From NCBI GenBank assembly GCA_934513685.1, contig CAKSWY010000009.1, positions 1 to 64,000 of the forward strand: a stretch of 64,000 bases of DNA. The letters are read 5' to 3'. The position numbers and the translations under genes were made by a program. Shown here piece after piece: positions 16,509-24,569 of this stretch (position 1 is its first letter; the number at the start of each line of letters is the position of its first letter). Under the pieces are notes generated by a model, which did not search any database, had not been told where the DNA came from, and saw nothing but the letters and a program-made list of their open reading frames with translations. This DNA is from an uncultured Oscillospiraceae bacterium (GTDB lineage: Bacteria > Bacillota > Clostridia > Oscillospirales > Ruminococcaceae).

Positions 16509-18119
16509 ATGGCCATTACCCGACGACTGCTTCACTATCTGCAAAGCCTTCAGCCCGGCGACCCGGTGTGCCTGCACGCCCTCGGCAGCTGGCAGGAGGG
16601 TACCATTTCCGACGTTTCCGATGAGGATGTGGCGCTGATTCAGGAGGACCGGCTGCTCTACCTGCCCTTTGAGGCCATCTGTGCCTATCAGGTGCCCCGC
16701 CGGGACCCCGCCGCCCTGCTGTGCGAGCCGTTTGTGGATCCCAAGGCCCAGCCCCTGAGCGTGAAAGCCGCGCTGGAGCTGGCCCTGGCCCAGAACGACA
16801 CGGCCTTCACCGCCGAGGTGCGGGCCTTTGCCTCCCGCTGGGAGAGCGCCACCCCCGACCAGCTGCACGACCTGTGCGCCAGCGTGGTGAACCGCATTGC
16901 CATTCCCTTTGCCCACCTGCCCCAGGCCCACACCCTGTATGCGGCCGTCTGGCGGGAGGGCAAGCCCGGCCGGGACCTTCGGGAGACCATCGCCGCCCAG
17001 TATCTGATGGGCGGCCAGTATGAAAGCGCCCTGGCCCTCGGCCCCACCGATCCGGTGGACGCCGCCGCCCTTGGTCTGATGACGCTGGAGACCGGCGCCG
17101 AGAGCGCCCTGGCCGTGCACGCCCTGGCGGGCGCGGGCGGCGACGGCTGCGCCTGGCTGGCCCGGTACGCCCAGGGCAAGCCTGCCCAGAGCGCCCAGTG
17201 GCTGTTCAGCGCCGGGGTGTATCTGGCTCGGCAGGCTGACCTGCCCCTGCCGGAGCTTACCAGCCCCGATGCGGCCGAGCAGCTGTGGCAGACCCTCACC
17301 GTGGCGGGCGACCCCACCTATCTGCCCCAGCAGGCCGACCCGCTGCGCCTGCAGTGCCCGGCGGCCCCCGTGGCCGCCGGAAGCAAACCGGCCGCCCCCC
17401 AGTATTACACCGGGCGCATCACCTATTACAGCGCCTTCAAGCATCTGGGCTACCTGAAGCGGGACGACGGCGACGAAAAGGGAACCTTCTTCCATTACAA
17501 TCAGGTCAACGACCCCCTGCTGCGCCAGCTTCTGGAGCTGGGCCAGGGTGTGGACCAGGAGGTGCGCTGCCGCCTGGGAATGCGCAGCACCCCCACCGGC
17601 CTGCGGGATCAGGCCGACGACGTGTGCCTGCTGAAGGAAAAGGTGGAGCTGCATGACCCCCGCGTCTCGGGCGTGCTGTGCTACTTCCTGGCCCAGGGCA
17701 CCCCGCCCTACGGCCGCATTCGGGACGAGAGCGGCCGCGAGTACAAATTCGTGGTGTCCGACCTGCTGGACCCCTCGCTGCTGCCGGAGCTGGAGAACAG
17801 TTTCACCACCCGCTTTGACCTGCCCGTGACCTTCCTGCCGCAGATCCGTCAGGGAATGCGCCTGCACACGGCCCGCAAGGTCTGCCGTGCCCAGGCCCTG
17901 ACCGAGAGCGAGCTGGCCCAGCTTGGGGTAGCGCCGGAAGCCATGGCGGCCATGACCGCCCAGCTGGAGCAGGACCGTCCCGACCCTGCCGCCGAGATGA
18001 CCACCCCCTACGAGCCGCTGGATGTGTACGACCCCGCCCAGGCCCAGCAGCCCAGCCAGCCCACCCGTCTGCCCCACGCCCTGTTTGCCCCCGCCCCGGA
18101 CGAGGATGTGCCGTTCTGA
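16509..18119 (+). CDS. Protein of unknown function with a cold-shock-like segment
   Basis: 536 residues from ATG 16509 (GCGAGG upstream). N-terminal about 60 residues (GDPVCLHALGSWQEGTISDV, LPFEAICAYQV) look like a small beta-barrel. A long alanine-rich helical middle follows. Residues about 298-333 read YYTGRITYYSAFKHLGYL... EKGTFFHYNQV, like the RNP1/RNP2 strands of cold-shock domains (GxI...xxGFI...xxxFFH), and a second barrel-like part (YGRIRDESGREYKFVVSDL) comes later. A nucleic-acid-binding role is an inference; the full protein is not one I recognise. It stands alone. Confidence 0.7.
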   Translation: MAITRRLLHYLQSLQPGDPVCLHALGSWQEGTISDVSDEDVALIQEDRLLYLPFEAICAYQVPRRDPAALLCEPFVDPKAQPLSVKAALELALAQNDTAFTAEVRAFASRWESATPDQLHDLCASVVNRIAIPFAHLPQAHTLYAAVWREGKPGRDLRETIAAQYLMGGQYESALALGPTDPVDAAALGLMTLETGAESALAVHALAGAGGDGCAWLARYAQGKPAQSAQWLFSAGVYLARQADLPLPELTSPDAAEQLWQTLTVAGDPTYLPQQADPLRLQCPAAPVAAGSKPAAPQYYTGRITYYSAFKHLGYLKRDDGDEKGTFFHYNQVNDPLLRQLLELGQGVDQEVRCRLGMRSTPTGLRDQADDVCLLKEKVELHDPRVSGVLCYFLAQGTPPYGRIRDESGREYKFVVSDLLDPSLLPELENSFTTRFDLPVTFLPQIRQGMRLHTARKVCRAQALTESELAQLGVAPEAMAAMTAQLEQDRPDPAAEMTTPYEPLDVYDPAQAQQPSQPTRLPHALFAPAPDEDVPF

Positions 18120-18155
18120 TTTGACGCATTGACGCAGAGAATGCGGAATGCTGCC

Positions 18156-18218
18156 CAGGCAAAGCCTTCCCCTTGAGGGGAAGCCTGTGGCTCGACAGAA
18201 AGCTGCACCTTCGCAGGA
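18156..18218. repeat. Dispersed hairpin repeat, copy 4 (partial)
   Basis: caggcaaagccttccccttg then aggggaagcctgtggctcga and cagaaagctgcaccttcgca; same partial form as copy 3. It sits 40 bases after the stop of the preceding gene. Confidence 0.75.
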
Positions 18219-18300
18219 ACGCAAAGCCCCACCACAAAACCGATCGGTTTGCGCCCGATCCTGCCCATACCCATCCCAAAAAAACAAGAGGAGAACACCT

Positions 18301-19425
18301 ATGGCCTCTCAGGTATTTTTCACGGATTTCCGTGCCAAGCCCGGCACCAGTGTGCCGGAAAAACTCACCCGTCTGCTGCGCCGCGCCGGCCTGCCCGGCA
18401 TGGATCTGGACGGCAAGTTCGTTGCCATCAAGATGCACTTCGGCGAGCCGGGCAACCTGTCCTTTCTGCGGCCCAACTACGCCAAGGTGGTGGCCGACCT
18501 GGTGAAGGAGTGCGGCGGTGTGCCCTTCCTCACCGACTGCAACACCTTGTACCCCGGCCGCCGCAAAAACGCGCTGGAGCACATTGAGGCCGCCTATGAG
18601 AACGGCTTCTCTCCCTTCTCCACCGGCTGCCAGATCATCATCGGCGACGGCCTGAAGGGCACCGACGATGTGGAGGTTCCCGTGGTGGGCGGCGAGTATG
18701 TGAAGAAGGCCAAGATCGGCCGGGCCGTGATGGACGCCGACGTGTTCATCAGCCTGAACCACTTCAAGTGCCACGAGTGCACCGGCTTCGGCGGCGCCAT
18801 CAAGAACATCGGCATGGGCTGCGGCAGCCGCGCCGGCAAGATGGAGCAGCACAACTCCGGCAAGCCGGACATTGACCAGAGCCTGTGCCGCGGCTGCCAC
18901 GCCTGCACCCAGGAGTGCGGCCAGAACGCCATTTACTTTGACGAGAACAACCGCGCCCACATCGACCACGACAAGTGTGCCGGCTGCGGCCGCTGCCTGG
19001 GCCGCTGCAACTTTGACGCCATCTACAACGAGAACTCCAGCGCCAACGACGACCTGAACCGCAAGATGGTCGAGTACGCCAAGGCCGTGGTGGACGGCCG
19101 CCCCCAGTTCCACATCAGCCTCATCATGGACGTGTCGCCCTTCTGCGACTGCCACCCCGAGAACGATGTGCCCATTCTGCCGGACATCGGTATGCTGGCC
19201 AGCACGGACCCTGTGGCCCTGGATCAGGCTTGCGCCGACCTGTGCTGCGCCGCCACCCCGCTGCCCAACAGCCGCCTGACCGACAACCAGAGCGCCCCCG
19301 GCTTTGTGAGCCTGGGTGACCCCTTCCGGGACACCACCCCCGAATCCGCCTGGGAGAGCTGCCTGGCCCACGCCGAGAAGATCGGCCTGGGCAGCCGCAC
19401 CTATGAGCTGGTGAAGATGAAGTAA
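18301..19425 (+). CDS. DUF362 protein with two [4Fe-4S] ferredoxin clusters
   Basis: 374 residues from ATG 18301, with AAGAGGAGAA upstream. The DUF362 part spans about 1-190 and again after 260 (KFVAIKMHFGEPGNLSFLRPNY, SLNHFKCHECTGFGGAIKNIGMG). In between, CRGCHACTQECG and CAGCGRCLGRCNFD supply two classical four-cysteine binding sets. It is probably a cytoplasmic electron carrier or iron-sulfur enzyme; no partner gene is adjacent. Such proteins are common in anaerobic Clostridia. Confidence 0.92.
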   Translation: MASQVFFTDFRAKPGTSVPEKLTRLLRRAGLPGMDLDGKFVAIKMHFGEPGNLSFLRPNYAKVVADLVKECGGVPFLTDCNTLYPGRRKNALEHIEAAYENGFSPFSTGCQIIIGDGLKGTDDVEVPVVGGEYVKKAKIGRAVMDADVFISLNHFKCHECTGFGGAIKNIGMGCGSRAGKMEQHNSGKPDIDQSLCRGCHACTQECGQNAIYFDENNRAHIDHDKCAGCGRCLGRCNFDAIYNENSSANDDLNRKMVEYAKAVVDGRPQFHISLIMDVSPFCDCHPENDVPILPDIGMLASTDPVALDQACADLCCAATPLPNSRLTDNQSAPGFVSLGDPFRDTTPESAWESCLAHAEKIGLGSRTYELVKMK

Positions 19426-19427
19426 TC

Positions 19428-19481
19428 CGCTTCGCCGCCTTTGACCACGGCATCACCCACTTTGACCTGGCCGGCAAGTAA
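19428..19481 (+). pseudogene. Fragment of an aldo/keto reductase gene
   Basis: Directly after the DUF362 stop, one frame reads RFAAFDHGITHFDLAGK then stop. This matches the conserved (A)FDxGITHFDxA segment near the N-terminus of aldo/keto reductases, without start or remainder. Too short for certainty. Confidence 0.4.
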
Positions 19482-19512
19482 CCGCCATTGCGGCAGAAAG
19501 CAGCATCTTACA

Positions 19513-19552
19513 AAAAAGAGGAGAAACCGAACCTTCGGTTTCTCCTCTTTTG
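19513..19552. terminator. Bidirectional terminator between the DUF362 and lipoprotein genes
   Basis: GAGGAGAAACCGAA-cc-TTCGGTTTCTCCTC with AAAAAA before and TTTT after, between convergent genes. Confidence 0.9.
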
Positions 19553-19588
19553 CATTATGCTGCGTCCTTCTGCTTCAGCGGCACGGCT

Positions 19589-20146
19589 TCAGGCGTTCTC
19601 GCCCAGCACGGCGTTCAGCGCGTCCGCCAGAGCCATGAGGGGCTCCTCGCCGCAGGTGCCGTCCAGAGTTACACCCGCGTCCTCGCACAGGTCCTTCGCC
19701 AGCTGGGGCACGGTCAGCAGATCCTCGGCCTGGGCGCTCACCTCGGGCCAGGTCTCCTGCGCGTTCGCCAGCGCCTGCTCATCCAGCCCGGCCTTCCAGT
19801 CGGCCAGCAGGGCGCTCAGCTCTTCCGGGGCGTTCTGGGGCTGGTTGGCCCCGGCCCAGTTCATCAGGTCCACGGCGGCGGCCACGCACTTCAGGCTGCT
19901 GCCCGCGGTGCCGGGACCCCAGCTGAGCAGCCCGTCCAGCGCCTGGGTCAGGGCCTCACCGTCCAGCTGCGCCGGAGCCGGCGTCTCGGCCGGGGCCGGG
20001 GTGGCCGTAGGGGCTGCCGTGGCCGTGGGGGCCGGGGTCGCCTCGGCCGAAGCCGGGGAAGAAGCGGACGCCGCCCCCTGGCTGCATCCGGCCAACAGCA
20101 CCGCAGCGGCCAGAAGCGCCGCCGCCTTCGTCTTGATTTTCAACAT
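19589..20146 (-). CDS. Lipoprotein of unknown function
   Basis: 185 residues. Signal peptide with lipobox LLAGC (Cys21), then about 40 residues of ATPAPTATA-type linker and a helical C-terminal domain (LDGEALTQALDGLLSWGPGTAGSS...). It should be anchored to the outer face of the membrane. No family recognised. RBS AAGGAGG precedes ATG. It follows the DUF6506 gene by 33 bases and likely shares its promoter. Confidence 0.8.
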   Translation of the reverse strand: MLKIKTKAAALLAAAVLLAGCSQGAASASSPASAEATPAPTATAAPTATPAPAETPAPAQLDGEALTQALDGLLSWGPGTAGSSLKCVAAAVDLMNWAGANQPQNAPEELSALLADWKAGLDEQALANAQETWPEVSAQAEDLLTVPQLAKDLCEDAGVTLDGTCGEEPLMALADALNAVLGENA

Positions 20147-20179
20147 TTCAGTTCCCTCCTTGTGGAAAACTCCGGCGTG

Positions 20180-20467
20180 TCACCCGCCGAAGGTCTTGCG
20201 AAACAGCTCCTCCTGCTCGGGCAGGTGGGTCACGAACCCCACCGGCACCTGGTTGCGGGTGGCGACGATCACCGCCCGCGCACCCGCCTCGCCGAAGGCC
20301 CCGCACAGCTCAATGCAGTCCACGCCTTCCCGGCACAGCCGCTCGGCCTGCCGGGCGGCCTGCTCCACCGTGGGCACGCCCACGATCTGGGCCGTGCCGT
20401 CCAGAATGGCGGCCCGGTCCCGCTCCGGCTCAAACCGGGGCCCCAGAATCAAAAACGCAAATCGCAT
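20180..20467 (-). CDS. DUF6506-like small protein
   Basis: 95 residues, no signal or membrane part. MRFAFLILGPRFEPERDRA, VPTVEQAARQAERLCREGVDCIELCGAFG and VPVGFVTHLPEQEELF fit the small DUF6506 family as I remember it; its function is unknown, with a compact alpha/beta fold expected. GGAAAGGAG lies 7 bases before ATG. Confidence 0.75.
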   Translation of the reverse strand: MRFAFLILGPRFEPERDRAAILDGTAQIVGVPTVEQAARQAERLCREGVDCIELCGAFGEAGARAVIVATRNQVPVGFVTHLPEQEELFRKTFGG

Positions 20468-20520
20468 GGTTCGCTCTCCTTTCCAAGGGCCGCCGTGCAG
20501 GTGCGGGCGGCCTTTCCCCT

Positions 20521-20549
20521 ATCATACTCCTTCGCCGGGGCGCTGTCCA
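20521..20549 (-). promoter_or_regulatory. Promoter of the DUF6506-lipoprotein operon
   Basis: Minus strand TGGACA (20544-20549), 17-base spacer, TATGAT (20521-20526), about 55 bases before the start codon. Confidence 0.6.
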
Positions 20550-20585
20550 CGGGGCGGGTGCGTTTTCCTTTTTGGGCGGATATGC

Positions 20586-20591
20586 TATACT
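20586..20591 (+). promoter_or_regulatory. -10 element of the M18 aminopeptidase gene
   Basis: TATACT with weak TTTCCT about 17 bases upstream, 43 bases before the ATG at 20634. Confidence 0.45.
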
Positions 20592-20633
20592 GAACACACC
20601 GAACCACCCCATTTTGAACGGAGGAAACCAACG

Positions 20634-22124
20634 ATGTCACATACTGAACTGGTGCAGGATCTCTGCACCTTTCTTGACGAAAGCCCCAGCCCCTGGCACG
20701 GGGCGGATTCCGCCCGTCGCCGCCTGGAGGCCGCCGGTTACACCCGCCTGCAGGAAACGGAGCACTGGCACTTTGCCGCCGGTAAATATTATGTGATGCG
20801 GGGCGGCAGCGCCATTGTGGCCTTCCGCATTCCCGCCAGTCCGGTGCACGGCTGGAAGATCGCCCTGGCCCACAGCGACAGCCCGTCCTGGCGGGTGAAG
20901 GGGCTGGACGGCCAGCCCGCCGCCGGTTACACCCGCCTGCCTGTGGAGGGCTACGGCGGAATGATCCGGTACAGCTGGCTGGACCGGCCGCTGGGCCTGG
21001 CGGGCCGGGCGGTGGTGCGCCGCGGGGATGTGATCGAGACCCGGCTGGTGAACCTGGCGGAGGATCTGCTCATCATTCCCAGCCTGGCCATCCATATGCA
21101 GCGGGACGTGAACACCGGCCACAACTTCAACCCGGCCGTGGACCTGCAGCCTCTGTACGGCCCCGAGGGGGCGCTGCCCCTGCGCAGCCTGCTGGCCCAG
21201 CGGCTGGACGTGGCCCCGGACGATCTGCTGGCCGCCGACCTGAATCTGGTGCCCCGGCAGAAGGCCGTGCGCCTTGGCCCCGAGGGGGAGTATCTGGCCG
21301 CGCCCCGCATTGACGATCTGGAGTGCGCTTGGGCCACGCTACTGGGCTTCCTTTCCGGGCCAGAGGACAGCCCCGCCGCCTGGTGCCTGCTGGACCACGA
21401 GGAGGTGGGCAGCGGAAGCCGCCAGGGCGCCCAGAGCGACTTTGTGCAGGCGGTGCTCACCCGGGCCATTCTGGCCCAGGGCGGCGACGCCCAGCACGCG
21501 GCCCAGGCCGTGGCCGGGTCCTTCGCCCTCAGCGCCGACAACGCCCATGCCCGCCACCCCAACTTCCCCGAGGTGAGCGACAAGGCCGCCAACGTGGTGC
21601 TGAACGGCGGCGTGGTGCTGAAGTACGCCGCCAGCCAGAAGTACACCACCGATGGCCTCACCGGGGCGGTGTTCACCGAGCTGATGCGCCGGGCAGACAT
21701 CCCGGTTCAGGTATACACCAACCGGGCCGATCAGCCCGGCGGCAGCACCCTGGGCAACCTGCTGACCCATTCCATGTGTATTCCTATGGTGGACATTGGC
21801 GCAGCCCAGCTGGCCATGCACTCCGCCGTGGAAACCACCGGCGCCAAGGACGCCGCCTATCTGGCCGGGGCCTGCAAGGCCTTCTATTGCAGCGATCTCC
21901 ACTGCGTGCGGGAGGGCGTTTACAGCCTGACCGGCGAAACCGCCGCCCCCGACGACGTGCAGGTGTACCGCTCGCCGGAGCCGCCTCAGGCCCCCGCCCC
22001 CGTGGCGGATGAGGAGGCCACCCGTACCTTTGACCGGCCCGCCCCGGCCCCGGAAGCCGCCCCGGAACAGGCCCCTGCCGGCCCGAAGTTGGACGAATTC
22101 GACACCCCAATCTTCTTTCAGTGA
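20634..22124 (+). CDS. apeB: M18 family zinc aminopeptidase
   Basis: 496 residues from ATG 20634 with GGAGG 8 bases upstream. Catalytic-domain motifs of the M18 family are in order: LAHSDSPSW (metal His/Asp), APRIDDLECAW, DHEEVGSGS (bridging Glu pair), SADNAHARHPN, NRADQPGGSTLG and MVDIGAAQLAMHS with the final His. These cytosolic dodecameric enzymes remove N-terminal residues from peptides. The C-terminus has an extra 55-residue proline/alanine-rich tail (PEPPQAPAPVADEE... to FFQ) beyond the usual domain, function unknown. Confidence 0.95.
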   Translation: MSHTELVQDLCTFLDESPSPWHGADSARRRLEAAGYTRLQETEHWHFAAGKYYVMRGGSAIVAFRIPASPVHGWKIALAHSDSPSWRVKGLDGQPAAGYTRLPVEGYGGMIRYSWLDRPLGLAGRAVVRRGDVIETRLVNLAEDLLIIPSLAIHMQRDVNTGHNFNPAVDLQPLYGPEGALPLRSLLAQRLDVAPDDLLAADLNLVPRQKAVRLGPEGEYLAAPRIDDLECAWATLLGFLSGPEDSPAAWCLLDHEEVGSGSRQGAQSDFVQAVLTRAILAQGGDAQHAAQAVAGSFALSADNAHARHPNFPEVSDKAANVVLNGGVVLKYAASQKYTTDGLTGAVFTELMRRADIPVQVYTNRADQPGGSTLGNLLTHSMCIPMVDIGAAQLAMHSAVETTGAKDAAYLAGACKAFYCSDLHCVREGVYSLTGETAAPDDVQVYRSPEPPQAPAPVADEEATRTFDRPAPAPEAAPEQAPAGPKLDEFDTPIFFQ

Positions 22125-22238
22125 GGGGAATGACTGGCGGTTTTGGGGCGCTTGACGGTGTTTGACGCCAGGGCGCGTGTAACGGCGGTTGGCCGCGGCG
22201 CGCAATTATACAAATTGGATTCTTTGTGATGGTTGTAT

Positions 22239-22312
22239 GGCGGAAAGCGCCACCTTTGCGGGGACACAGTGCCTTCCCCTTGAGGGGAAAGTGGCGCGGT
22301 GCAAGCCGTGAA
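22239..22312. repeat. Dispersed hairpin repeat, copy 5 (variant)
   Basis: cagtgccttccccttgaggg, gaaagtggcgcggtgcaagc and cgtga: the cttccccttgaggggaa core with a different right flank shared with copy 7. Confidence 0.6.
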
Positions 22313-22363
22313 GAAGCAGGGCAAACGTGCCCGGCACTGCCATGAACCGGTCGTGGAGGAAAG

Positions 22364-22506
22364 GTTCCACCTCATTAGTCAGCTACCGCTGACCGCTTCC
22401 CATCAAGGGTGAACCAAAATGTCGCGGCAGAAAGCGGCCCGCCGCAGGAACGCAGAGCCTTGGGAAGGTGGCGCGGCGCAAGCCGTGACGGATGAGGTGG
22501 GGCGCC
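22364..22506. repeat. Dispersed hairpin repeats, copies 6 and 7 (head to head)
   Basis: Copy 6 reads cacctcattagtcagctacc, gctgaccgcttcccatcaag and gtcgcggcagaaagcggcc. Copy 7 ends in gcaagccgtgacggatgagg tgg, the complement of cacctcatccgtcacggctt, so it lies in the opposite sense. Both are diverged. Confidence 0.65.
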
Positions 22507-22584
22507 CACCATCGCTGCACCCTGCGCTGCAAAGGGGGCAGGATAAACGAACCTGTCGCTGCCATATCCTAGCAGCAAAAAGAA

Positions 22585-22661
22585 GATGCCACCTCATCCG
22601 TCGCCTAACGGCGACAGTTTCCCCTCAAGGGGAAGCCGATTGTCGCGGCAGAAAGCGGCGC
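22585..22661. repeat. Dispersed hairpin repeat, copy 8
   Basis: gatgccacctcatccgtcgc, ctaacggcgacagtttcccc, tcaaggggaagccgattgtc and gcggcagaaagcggcg; nearly identical to copy 9 at 23918. The 22125-22898 gap consists mainly of these copies and an AT-rich promoter zone. Confidence 0.88.
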
Positions 22662-22709
22662 TCTATTATAAAGCGAATCTGCGTTGTTTCCAATTACAGC
22701 AAATTTGTT

Positions 22710-22743
22710 CAATTTGTATTATTTTTAATATTAGTACAAATTG
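22710..22743. promoter_or_regulatory. Perfect 9-bp inverted repeat upstream of gluQ
   Basis: CAATTTGTA (22710-22718) and TACAAATTG (22735-22743) with a 16-base AT-rich centre, in an AT-rich island unlike its surroundings. It could be an operator or a stem. No regulator gene is adjacent. Confidence 0.5.
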
Positions 22744-22898
22744 TTGTTTTTTGGATTCAAAGAGAATCCGAAAAAGTCCTCATCCCCAAAAACCGCAGGC
22801 CCGTCCCTGTATTTACTTTTCGTATCTTTTCGTAAAATATTACCCATTGCAATTTTTCTCTCGTCCCCGAATCTCACCCCCGAAAGGAGACCCCTCTC

Positions 22899-23837
22899 AT
22901 GGAAAAAGGCCGTTTTGCTCCCTCCCCCTCCGGCCGGATGCACCTGGGCAATCTGATGTGCAGCCTGCTGGCCTGGCTCAGTGCCCGGGCCAGCGGCAGC
23001 CGGGTGGTGCTTCGCATTGAGGACCTGGATGCCGCCCGCTGCCCCCGCACCTACGCTGACCTGCTGGAGCAGGACCTTACCTGGCTGGGCCTTTGCTGGG
23101 ACGAGGGCGGCAGCACCGGCGGGCCGGACGGCCCCTATTACCAGAGCGAGCGCTTCGAGATATACAAGCAGTATTATGACAAGCTGGACGCCCTGGGCCT
23201 TGTCTACCCCTGCTTTTGCAGCCGCAGCCAGCTGCACGCCGCCAGCGCCCCCCACCGGGCGGACGGCCAGGTGGTGTACCCCGGCACCTGCCGGGGCCTT
23301 TCGCCCGAAGAGGTCGCCCGCCGCGCGCTGAAAAAAGCCCCCGCCTGGCGGGTGCAGGTGCCCGACCGGGTGATTGGTTTCACCGACGGCCACCTGGGCC
23401 GGTACAAAGAAAATCTGGCCGCCGACTGCGGCGACTTCTATCTGCGCCGGGGCGACGGGGTGTACGCCTACCAGCTGGCCGTGGTGGTGGACGATGCCCT
23501 CATGGGGGTCACCCAGGTGGTGCGCGGCGCGGATCTGCTGTCCTCCACTCCGAGACAACTTTGGCTGTATGAAACACTGGGCCTGCCCACGCCCCGGTTC
23601 TATCACCTGCCCCTTTTGCTGGCGCCGGATGGCCGACGCCTGAGCAAACGGGACGGCGACGTGAGCCTGGAGCAGCTGGCCGCCCGCTACACACCGGAGC
23701 AGATCGTGGGCAAGCTGGCTTATGCCTGCGGCCTTCAGGCCGAGCCTGCCCCCCGCACCCCGGCCCAGCTTCTGCCGGACTTTGACTGGGCCAAGGTGCC
23801 CCGGCAGGACATCTGCCTGCCCGAGGGGCTGTTCTAA
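22899..23837 (+). CDS. gluQ: Glutamyl-Q tRNA(Asp) synthetase
   Basis: 312 residues, the length of GluQ-RS: a truncated glutamyl-tRNA synthetase without an anticodon-binding domain. HIGH-like GRMHLGN (14-20), KMSKS-like GRRLSKRDGD and zinc-site cysteines (PCFCSR and PGTCRG) are present. The enzyme attaches glutamate to queuosine at position 34 of tRNA(Asp). Starts 7 residues before the usual FAPSPSG motif. RBS AAAGGAG upstream. Confidence 0.93.
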   Translation: MEKGRFAPSPSGRMHLGNLMCSLLAWLSARASGSRVVLRIEDLDAARCPRTYADLLEQDLTWLGLCWDEGGSTGGPDGPYYQSERFEIYKQYYDKLDALGLVYPCFCSRSQLHAASAPHRADGQVVYPGTCRGLSPEEVARRALKKAPAWRVQVPDRVIGFTDGHLGRYKENLAADCGDFYLRRGDGVYAYQLAVVVDDALMGVTQVVRGADLLSSTPRQLWLYETLGLPTPRFYHLPLLLAPDGRRLSKRDGDVSLEQLAARYTPEQIVGKLAYACGLQAEPAPRTPAQLLPDFDWAKVPRQDICLPEGLF

Positions 23838-23917
23838 AAGTGCGGGGCGGTACGCGGCACATCACAGCACAACGGCAACGCTGCTTTCACCGCCACGCCC
23901 TCGCCGCAAAACCGAGA

Positions 23918-23994
23918 TGCCACCTCATCCGTCGCCTAACGGCGACAGCTTCCCCTCAAGGGGAAGCCAAACCCTCGGCAGAAGGCAGCACCCC
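23918..23994. repeat. Dispersed hairpin repeat, copy 9
   Basis: gatgccacctcatccgtcgc, ctaacggcgacagcttcccc, tcaaggggaagccaaaccct and cggcagaaggcagcacc. Same subtype as copy 8, about 1.3 kb away on the other side of gluQ. Confidence 0.9.
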
Positions 23995-24000
23995 ACGCAC

Positions 24001-24062
24001 AAAAGCGCCGGAAGAGTTCTCCCCTCTCAAAAATGAGGGGGCGCTCTTCCGGCGCTTTCTTG
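24001..24062. terminator. Bidirectional terminator between gluQ and csoR
   Basis: AAAGCGCCGGAAGAG (24002-24016) pairs with CTCTTCCGGCGCTTT (24044-24058); an inner stem ctcccctctcaaaaatgagg lies in the loop. Convergent genes flank it. Confidence 0.85.
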
Positions 24063-24097
24063 TTTGGTTCGGGGGCTTGCCTGCCCGCCGGGTGCGT

Positions 24098-24361
24098 TTA
24101 TCGGGTCATCTTGTCAAACAGCGCCACCAGCTCGTCGATCTGTGCGCTGGCATCCTGGGCAGCCACTGCGTCGGTCACGCAGGCAGCCATGTGCGCCCGA
24201 ATGATCTCCCGGGTTGCCTTGCGCAGCACGGCCTGGGCCGCCAGCAGCTGGTTTGCCACATCCATGCAGTACCGATCCTCGTCCACCATGCGCAGCACAC
24301 CGTCCAGCTGGCCCCGGGCGGTTTTCACCAGCCGGGCAATGCTCTCATGATCCGCCTGCAT
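24098..24361 (-). CDS. csoR: CsoR-type copper-sensing repressor
   Basis: 87 residues of the DUF156/CsoR-RcnR all-helical family. The copper ligands are in place: Cys in DRYCMDVANQL, His in RAHMAAC and the following Cys, giving the C-H-C pattern of CsoR. Such repressors release the cop operator on binding Cu(I). The start codon comes 1 base after the copA stop (TGAGATG), so it is cotranscribed, forming a feedback loop. Confidence 0.93.
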   Translation of the reverse strand: MQADHESIARLVKTARGQLDGVLRMVDEDRYCMDVANQLLAAQAVLRKATREIIRAHMAACVTDAVAAQDASAQIDELVALFDKMTR

Positions 24362-24362
24362 C

Positions 24363-24569
24363 TCAGTTCACCCCGGTCACGGTGTAGCCGGCATCGGTCA
24401 CAGCCTTCTTCAGGGTCTCCACATCGGTGCCGTCCGGGCAGGTCACGGTGGCGGTGCCGTTCTCCAGATCCACGGCGGCGCTCACGCCCTCCAGATCGTT
24501 CAGGGCCTTGCTCACATGAGCCTGGCAATGGGCGCACATCATGCCTTCAATTTTCAGTACAACGGTCAT
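24363..24569 (-). other. copZ: Possible independently translated CopZ copper chaperone inside copA
   Basis: Within the 3' end of copA, an in-frame ATG at 24567-24569 follows AAAAGGAG with a spacing suitable for initiation. Starting there gives 68 residues, the size of CopZ, beginning MTVVLKIEGMMCAHCQAHV with the Cys-x-x-Cys copper site. The linker before it (AAPAETIKPNETKGETN) is hydrophilic. Independent expression is inferred. Confidence 0.55.
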
